Assembly (NCBI GenBank): GCA_003224195.1
Contig: QHYP01000014.1
Span: 1 to 6,542, forward strand
DNA from: Acidobacteriota bacterium
GTDB taxonomy: Bacteria > Acidobacteriota > Terriglobia > Acidiferrales > UBA7541
Length of the DNA: 6,542 nt
Direction of reading: 5' to 3'
Shown here piece after piece: positions 1 through 3,705 of the stretch. The notes under the pieces were generated by a model that was not told the DNA's origin, searched no databases, and was given only the letters and a program-made list of their open reading frames with translations. Within the stretch, counting starts at the first letter, position 1, and every line of letters begins with the position of its first letter. Both the position numbers and the translations under genes were made by a program.

Positions 1-2
1 TG

Positions 3-128
3 GGATTCGGACTTGACGAGAAGGCTGAAGAGGCCGTAAGGGCCTGGCACTTTGTGCCGGCACGCGACGCGGCAGGCCGCGGCGTGCCCGCCTGGGTGAC
101 GATCGAAGTGACTTTCCATCTCTTTTAG
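3..128 (+). CDS. TonB family protein, C-terminal end (5' part lies outside the window)
   Basis: Only the last 41 codons and the TAG stop are present. They translate to a segment beginning GFGLDEKAEEAVRAWHF and ending WVTIEVTFHLF. This is the end of the TonB C-terminal domain: the 'G.GLDE.A..AV..W.F.PA' helix-strand, a short variable loop, then the last beta strand rich in V/T/F with a terminal aromatic residue. In TonB systems this periplasmic domain contacts the TonB box of outer-membrane receptors and passes on energy from ExbB-ExbD. Acidobacteria carry many stand-alone proteins with such a domain, often with unknown partners, so the specific role cannot be told from this piece. A 34-base gap separates it from the next gene, with no hairpin terminator that I can see. 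Confidence 0.8.
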   Translation, partial: GFGLDEKAEEAVRAWHFVPARDAAGRGVPAWVTIEVTFHLF

Positions 129-150
129 GAAGACTGTTGGGCGCGAGAGC

Positions 151-156
151 TATACT
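151..156 (+). promoter_or_regulatory. Candidate -10 box (TATACT) for a leaderless start at 163
   Basis: TATACT matches 5 of 6 bases of the sigma-70 -10 consensus and ends 6 bases before the ATG at 163. With usual spacing, transcription would begin at or next to the A of that ATG. No Shine-Dalgarno-like purine run precedes the ATG, which fits a leaderless mRNA. No convincing -35 box lies 16-18 bases upstream (GGAAGA at 128-133), so the promoter assignment is tentative. Confidence 0.45.
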
Positions 157-162
157 GGTTGA

Positions 163-408
163 ATGATGCCTTACGAATTCCACGAGTGGGAAAATGAACT
201 CGAGCCACAGACATCTTCGACGCGCGGCGGAGATCCACCGCGTAAGGCAACGACCACAGGCGTCCTCGATCCGCCAGTCCCTCCCAAAAGACCTCCCGGT
301 CCGCTCCCCGCGCTGACTCCAGGGCTCTGGATGCGCCTCCTTGCAATCGTCCTTCTGGGCGGCATTGGCCTCGCAATTCTAGGTACGCTGCTGCGGTTGT
401 TCCGATGA
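163..408 (+). CDS. Small proline-rich single-pass membrane protein, function unknown
   Basis: This encodes 81 residues. The N-terminus is polar and acidic (MPYEFHEWENELEPQ), the middle is low-complexity and proline-rich (about residues 35-53, LDPPVPPKRPPGPLP), and one hydrophobic helix of about 22 residues (about 56-77) is followed by a basic end (RLFR). There is no cleavable signal peptide, so I expect a tail-anchored or single-pass inner-membrane protein. I do not recognise a named family, although I have the impression of similar short proteins in acidobacterial genomes. The tandem ATGATG leaves two starts; 163 is preferred because the TATACT box sits at leaderless spacing from it. It is followed after 54 bases by the secreted-protein gene. 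The non-random composition and the membrane helix support a real gene; no role is proposed. Confidence 0.7.
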   Translation: MMPYEFHEWENELEPQTSSTRGGDPPRKATTTGVLDPPVPPKRPPGPLPALTPGLWMRLLAIVLLGGIGLAILGTLLRLFR

Positions 409-450
409 TTTCAGACAACGGACCGGCACTCCGCCTGCTCGGCCCGCGGG

Positions 451-456
451 TAATCT
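451..456 (+). promoter_or_regulatory. Candidate -10 box (TAATCT) for a leaderless start at 463
   Basis: TAATCT ends 6 bases before the ATG at 463, exactly the geometry seen for TATACT and the ATG at 163. The hexamer keeps the most important -10 bases (TA...T). The sequence between it and the ATG (GCTAGG) has no clear Shine-Dalgarno at usable spacing, since GG directly abuts the ATG. No good -35 box is visible, so this is a tentative call. Confidence 0.35.
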
Positions 457-462
457 GCTAGG

Positions 463-1332
463 ATGAAACGCATGCGGAAAGCATGTGGTTTTTTCTTTTT
501 CCTTGCAATGTTCGCGTTGTGGGGCGTATTCCCGTGCCGGGCACAGAGCGCATCGGCTACGGGCGCAATCGAGTTCGACGCCCGGGTGACACCGACGGCA
601 GCGCGGCCGGAGCCTGTCCGGCTGTTCACTTTCTATTTGCTCAGCAAGAGTTACGCAGAGATCGCGGACGAAGCCGAAGCCGCCGACGCGATGCCAGCGC
701 GGGAGAAGTTTATCGAAGACCTGAAAGTTTCTTCGAAGCTCAAAGAATGGATGAAAAGACACGAGACCATCGATCTGGCTTCGACGGAGATCGAGCAGAT
801 GCTGACGCCGGACGACGTGGTGGACATTCCAGAGTTCCAAGATGCTTACATGACAGCGAACACCGGCGGCCTTGCGCCAGGGATGCCACGGCCAAAATAC
901 TCGGAGGCGCTGAAAACATCCCATCCCGCCAAATACGAGCGGTTGCGGCAGCAATATATTACGGCACTCAAGAAATTCGTGGCCATGAATCCGGGGACCC
1001 TAGCGGGCATCGAGGCGTACCTTGACGCCGTGAATCCCGCGCGGGGATGGAACCAATTGGCTGCGGCGCATCGCAACCGGATGGCACGGCGGGCGCCGGA
1101 AATTGCGCAGACGCGGTATCTTGTGGCGAAGACGGACACGGATTTGAACGGCCATGGTTCCCTGCTCAACGTTCCTCCGGGGATGTATTGGCTGAGCACG
1201 CTAAATCTGAATGCCGCGGCCGCCGACCTGCGGCTCCGGTGGAACGTGGAAGTGACGGTGCAGCCAGGAAGGACGACGCGAATCGAGCTCACCAACCTGA
1301 ACGGAACCGAACCCTCGCAAACGGCGCGCTGA
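463..1332 (+). CDS. Secreted protein of unknown function with C-terminal beta-sandwich-like domain
   Basis: This encodes 289 residues. It begins with a typical Sec signal peptide: basic n-region MKRMRK, hydrophobic core about residues 7-23 (FFFFLAMFALWGVF), and probable cleavage near PCRA/QS (about 27-28). The cysteine at 25 lacks a proper lipobox, so a lipoprotein is unlikely. Residues about 34-62 form a first strand-rich segment (IEFDARVTP, then VRLFTFYLLSKSY), followed by a charged helical region (about 64-215) with many K, E and R residues. Residues about 218-280 resemble a carboxypeptidase-regulatory/prealbumin-like beta-sandwich: TDLNGHGSLLNVPPGMYWL, then a strand around residues 258-266 and a basic/hydrophobic end strand (TTRIELTNLN). 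Such domains usually mediate binding or stability in exported proteins. No catalytic motif is visible. The ATG at 463 fits the signal peptide; ATG 472 is a possible alternative. terC follows after 13 bases. Confidence 0.8.
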   Translation: MKRMRKACGFFFFLAMFALWGVFPCRAQSASATGAIEFDARVTPTAARPEPVRLFTFYLLSKSYAEIADEAEAADAMPAREKFIEDLKVSSKLKEWMKRHETIDLASTEIEQMLTPDDVVDIPEFQDAYMTANTGGLAPGMPRPKYSEALKTSHPAKYERLRQQYITALKKFVAMNPGTLAGIEAYLDAVNPARGWNQLAAAHRNRMARRAPEIAQTRYLVAKTDTDLNGHGSLLNVPPGMYWLSTLNLNAAAADLRLRWNVEVTVQPGRTTRIELTNLNGTEPSQTAR

Positions 1333-1338
1333 CGCGGC

Positions 1339-1343
1339 GGAGG
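1339..1343 (+). promoter_or_regulatory. Shine-Dalgarno-like GGAGG before terC-family gene, unusually close
   Basis: GGAGG is a strong anti-SD match, but it sits 2 bases from the ATG at 1346, where 5-9 is usual. The TerC N-terminus (MGTPWLWLEFNLF) fits homologues, so the start is probably right. Translation may be helped by coupling to the gene ending at 1332, or the SD match may be coincidental in this GC-rich stretch. Confidence 0.4.
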
Positions 1344-1345
1344 CC

Positions 1346-2266
1346 ATGGGCACACCCTGGCTGTGGCTCGAATTCAATCTGTTCGTTCTGCTTGCGGTCG
1401 CGCTGGACCTCGGCATCTTTCATCGCCAGGCGCACAAGATTCGCCTCTGGGAAGCGGCCATCTGGAGCCTGACCTGGGTGGCACTTGCGGTCGTCTTTGG
1501 GCTGGGAGTCTGGCATTGGTTCGGCGAGCAAAGGGGCCTCGAATTCTTCACGGGTTATCTGATTGAGAAGTCTCTGAGCGTCGATAATCTTTTCATCTTC
1601 CTCGTCATTTTCCGCACCTTCCAAGTAGAGCCACGCTACCAGCGCCGCGTTCTGGCCTGGGGCATCCTGGGAGCGCTTGTGATGCGCGGCGCGATGATCG
1701 CCGCCGGAGCAGCGCTGCTGGAGCGATTCTCCTGGGTGCTGTACCTCTTTGGCGTGTTCCTGCTCTACGCGGGTGCGCACATGCTGCTTGCGAAAGTGAA
1801 GGAAGCGCACCCCGAGCAAAACGCGATTTTCCAGTTCGCAAGCCGGCACTTGGCGGTAACCAAGGGCTACCGCGGTGGACGCTTCTTTGTCCGCGAGGGA
1901 AGACAGCGGTTGGTCACGCCTCTTTTTCTTGTGCTGCTGGTCGTCGAGATTACCGACGTGGCGTTTGCGCTCGATTCGATCCCGGCGATCTTCGGGATCA
2001 CGCGGAGTGCGTTCATCGTCTACACATCAAACGTGTTTGCGATTTTGGGGCTCCGCGCAATGTATTTTCTGCTGGCGGGCATGCTGGACTATTTCCGTTA
2101 CCTGAGTGTCGGGCTGGGGCTCGTGTTACTGTTCATCGGCGGGAAGATGATTGCCGAGCCGTGGCTGCATATACCGGTCTACGCCTCGCTGCTGGTTGTG
2201 GCCGTAATTCTAGCGCTGGCGCTGGGTGCCTCGCTCATCTTGCGCAGGGCGAAAAAAGCGGATTGA
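1346..2266 (+). CDS. TerC/Alx family integral membrane protein, probable metal (Mn2+) exporter
   Basis: This encodes 306 residues, close to the usual TerC/Alx length of about 320. It has roughly nine hydrophobic segments (about residues 6-23, 38-57, 70-90, 102-122, 128-148, 191-213, 222-246, 252-270 and 276-299). The family signatures are present: DLGIFHR (21-27), EKSLSVDNLF (74-83) and EITDVAFALDSIPAI (201-215), followed by FAILGLRAMYF (231-241). Acidic residues in membrane segments (E74, D80, E201, D204, D210) are the expected cation-binding positions. Family members such as Alx and YkoY are linked to manganese export and to metal loading of secreted enzymes; TerC was first named for tellurite resistance. 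The substrate here is inferred. The start agrees with the family's N-terminus, although GGAGG at 1339-1343 is only 2 bases from the ATG. The 13-base gap upstream leaves no room for a yybP-ykoY manganese riboswitch. Confidence 0.93.
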   Translation: MGTPWLWLEFNLFVLLAVALDLGIFHRQAHKIRLWEAAIWSLTWVALAVVFGLGVWHWFGEQRGLEFFTGYLIEKSLSVDNLFIFLVIFRTFQVEPRYQRRVLAWGILGALVMRGAMIAAGAALLERFSWVLYLFGVFLLYAGAHMLLAKVKEAHPEQNAIFQFASRHLAVTKGYRGGRFFVREGRQRLVTPLFLVLLVVEITDVAFALDSIPAIFGITRSAFIVYTSNVFAILGLRAMYFLLAGMLDYFRYLSVGLGLVLLFIGGKMIAEPWLHIPVYASLLVVAVILALALGASLILRRAKKAD

Positions 2267-2270
2267 TCTT

Positions 2271-2846
2271 GTGAAGGCACTTGCATCTGCGATTGCCGCG
2301 CTGGCAAGCCGAGACGAAGCCCGCCGCGCCGCCGGTGCTGCGGAGATTTTTGAGGCGGGGCGCGCGCTTGCGGAGCCGGTCGTGCGCTCTTGGCGCAAGG
2401 ATACAGAATTCGCCGCACTGATTGGCCGAGAAACACCTGCGATCACCGTTGGGCTGGCCGTCGAACCGGTCACATTCGCGATGATTCGCGCCGCGAACAG
2501 TTCGCCTCTGCTCGCGCGGGTACCGCCCGAGCAGGATGCCGCAGAATTCGAGTTGCATTTCCCCGGCGACGTTTCCCTCGACATCATTACAACAAATCAG
2601 CCGGGCAAAATGGGAGCCATCGCGCGCTATCTGACGAAATTCGGCGAAGGAATTCAACAGGTGGAATATCGAACCGAGAATGTGGACCAAGCGACAGCGA
2701 TCTTACGGGAAAAGTTCGGCCAGCAAGCGGTCTATCCGGCGGCGCAGCCGGGCGCAGATGGGACACGAATGAATTTTTTCCTGGCGGCACCGACCGGCGG
2801 CGCAAAAGTATTGATCGAGCTGTACGAGGCCCCCGCAAGAATTTGA
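2271..2846 (+). CDS. VOC superfamily (glyoxalase/methylmalonyl-CoA epimerase fold) protein
   Basis: From the GTG at 2271 this is 191 residues. The C-terminal half matches the second module of methylmalonyl-CoA epimerase-type VOC proteins: GAIARYLTKFGEGIQQVEY (about 115-133), a helix with DQATAILREKFG, then GADGTRMNFFLAAP and KVLIELYE (179-186). The N-terminal part (helix about 15-50, then ITVGLAV and EFELHF.GD.SLDIITT) appears to form the paired module. In epimerases the 'GEGIHH' histidine and the 'IEL' glutamate bind the metal. Here the glutamate is kept (E183) but the histidines are Q129-Q130, so metal binding or chemistry may differ; the substrate is unknown. GTG 2271 gives a 4-base gap to terC and no extra basic tail. 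An in-frame GTG at 2226 would overlap terC by 41 bases and add an unlikely MPRSSCAGRKKR start. Confidence 0.82.
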   Translation: MKALASAIAALASRDEARRAAGAAEIFEAGRALAEPVVRSWRKDTEFAALIGRETPAITVGLAVEPVTFAMIRAANSSPLLARVPPEQDAAEFELHFPGDVSLDIITTNQPGKMGAIARYLTKFGEGIQQVEYRTENVDQATAILREKFGQQAVYPAAQPGADGTRMNFFLAAPTGGAKVLIELYEAPARI

Positions 2847-2861
2847 CTTCGTTGTCCGGTT

Positions 2862-3581
2862 TCAGCTATCGCCGAAGACGGGAATCGCCGCGCCGTGGAT
2901 CACCTTCGCTTCATCGCTGCACAGGAAAAGAACTACGCGCGCGATTTCCTCGGGTTTCGGCCATTTCGAGAAGTCCGCGCCCGGCATGGCTTTGCGGTTT
3001 GGTTCCGTATCGATGATGCTCGGCAACACGGAGTTGACGCGAACGCCACGGCCTTTCACGTCGGCCGCTAGGGAATCCATCATCGCGAGGGCGGCAGCTT
3101 TGGAAGCTGCGTACGCCGAAGCGCCTGCGGCGTGATCCCACGCGGACTTCGACGCCACGTTGACGATTGCCCCGCGCGCCTGGCGGAGCATGACCGGAAC
3201 AACGGCGCGCGCCAGCGCATATCCCGCCCGAAGATTGAGAGCAAGCATCTGGTCAAGCGCTTTCTGTTCGAGTTCCCAGAGCCTGATGCCGCCGGTGTAA
3301 CCGCCGATCGCGTTGACGAGAATATCCAGCCGGCCGTATTTCGCCATGATCGCATCCACCAATCCTCGCACGGCAGACTCGTCCGTGGCGTCGACAAGGC
3401 GGCCGTCCAATCGCGCGGAGTTTTCTCCGCTCGCGCTTTTGAGAGCCTCGAACTCCTTCTCCTGGCGACAGGTGGCGATTACCGCCGCGCCTTCTCCCAA
3501 GAACGCCAGGCTCACCGCACGGCCGAGCCCGCCGGTTCCCCCCGCGACAAGAGCAACTTTACCCGAAAAATGGATTTCCAT
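2862..3581 (-). CDS. Short-chain dehydrogenase/reductase (SDR), classical type
   Basis: This encodes 239 residues, a normal size for a classical SDR. The Rossmann cofactor motif is GGTGGLG (14-20). R39 after strand beta-2 hints at NADP(H) preference. D64 lies at the adenine-contact position, and NAIGG (90-94) stands for NNAG. The catalytic tetrad is N116, S144 (in NVASKS), Y157 and K161 (YAASK). The C-terminus (VLFLCSDEA, then HGAAIPVFGDS) is typical. SDRs of this kind reduce or oxidise keto/hydroxy groups in the cytoplasm; the substrate cannot be read from sequence. The start at 3581 is fixed by a perfect GGAGGT 5 bases upstream. The open frame continues to 3995, but that stretch overlaps the glycosidase gene and does not resemble SDR sequence. 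It may be read from its own promoter in the 124-base gap. It converges with the VOC gene. Confidence 0.93.
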   Translation of the reverse strand: MEIHFSGKVALVAGGTGGLGRAVSLAFLGEGAAVIATCRQEKEFEALKSASGENSARLDGRLVDATDESAVRGLVDAIMAKYGRLDILVNAIGGYTGGIRLWELEQKALDQMLALNLRAGYALARAVVPVMLRQARGAIVNVASKSAWDHAAGASAYAASKAAALAMMDSLAADVKGRGVRVNSVLPSIIDTEPNRKAMPGADFSKWPKPEEIARVVLFLCSDEAKVIHGAAIPVFGDS

Positions 3582-3586
3582 TTCCC

Positions 3587-3592
3587 ACCTCC
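3587..3592 (-). promoter_or_regulatory. Shine-Dalgarno GGAGGT deciding the SDR start
   Basis: Read on the - strand, GGAGGT is followed by five bases (GGGAA) and the ATG at 3581-3579. It is the only near-ideal ribosome binding site in the window, and it rules out the longer open frame that runs up to 3995. Confidence 0.85.
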
Positions 3593-3600
3593 CAGCACGC

Positions 3601-3612
3601 CCCGATATCGGG
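3601..3612. promoter_or_regulatory. Perfect 12-base palindrome CCCGATATCGGG, candidate operator of the SDR gene
   Basis: CCCGATATCGGG is an exact inverted repeat 20 bases upstream of the SDR start codon. On the - strand the hexamer TACACT (3618-3613; 4 of 6 matches to the -10 consensus) lies immediately upstream, and a start seven bases past it would fall at the centre of the palindrome. A poor -35-like TTATCA lies 19 bases before TACACT. A symmetric site over the transcription start is a common place for a repressor. A 12-base palindrome can also arise by chance, and no second copy is seen in the window. Confidence 0.35.
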
Positions 3613-3658
3613 AGTGTATTCAATCCAACCGTGAAGTTGATAAAGGATTTGTGGATTT

Positions 3659-3687
3659 CCCGGCCGGAGACTTTCGGGGAATCCCCG
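3659..3687 (-). other. GC-rich inverted repeats after the glycosidase gene, possible weak hairpin
   Basis: Read on the - strand, 19 bases after the glycosidase stop, CGGGG-ATT-CCCCG (3687-3675) can form a 5-bp stem with a 3-base loop. Further on comes TCCGGCCGGGA (around 3667-3658). Neither is followed by a run of T, so this is not a standard intrinsic terminator. It may only stabilise the 3' end or be compositional. Confidence 0.2.
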
Positions 3688-3705
3688 CGCCTGCTCACGA
3701 GGGGC

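Noticed and set aside
463..540. Lipoprotein signal with Cys25 in the secreted protein
   Set aside because: The residues before the cysteine are VFP, which do not fit the L-A/S-G/A-C lipobox; an ordinary Sec signal peptide fits better.
379..954. 191-codon - strand open frame opposite the secreted-protein gene
   Set aside because: The + strand gene has a convincing signal peptide and domain-like sequence; the opposite frame is Arg/Cys/His-rich with no recognisable features.
1333..1345. Manganese (yybP-ykoY) or pH-sensing leader upstream of the terC-family gene
   Set aside because: Only 13 bases separate it from the preceding stop codon, so there is no room for such an RNA between the genes.
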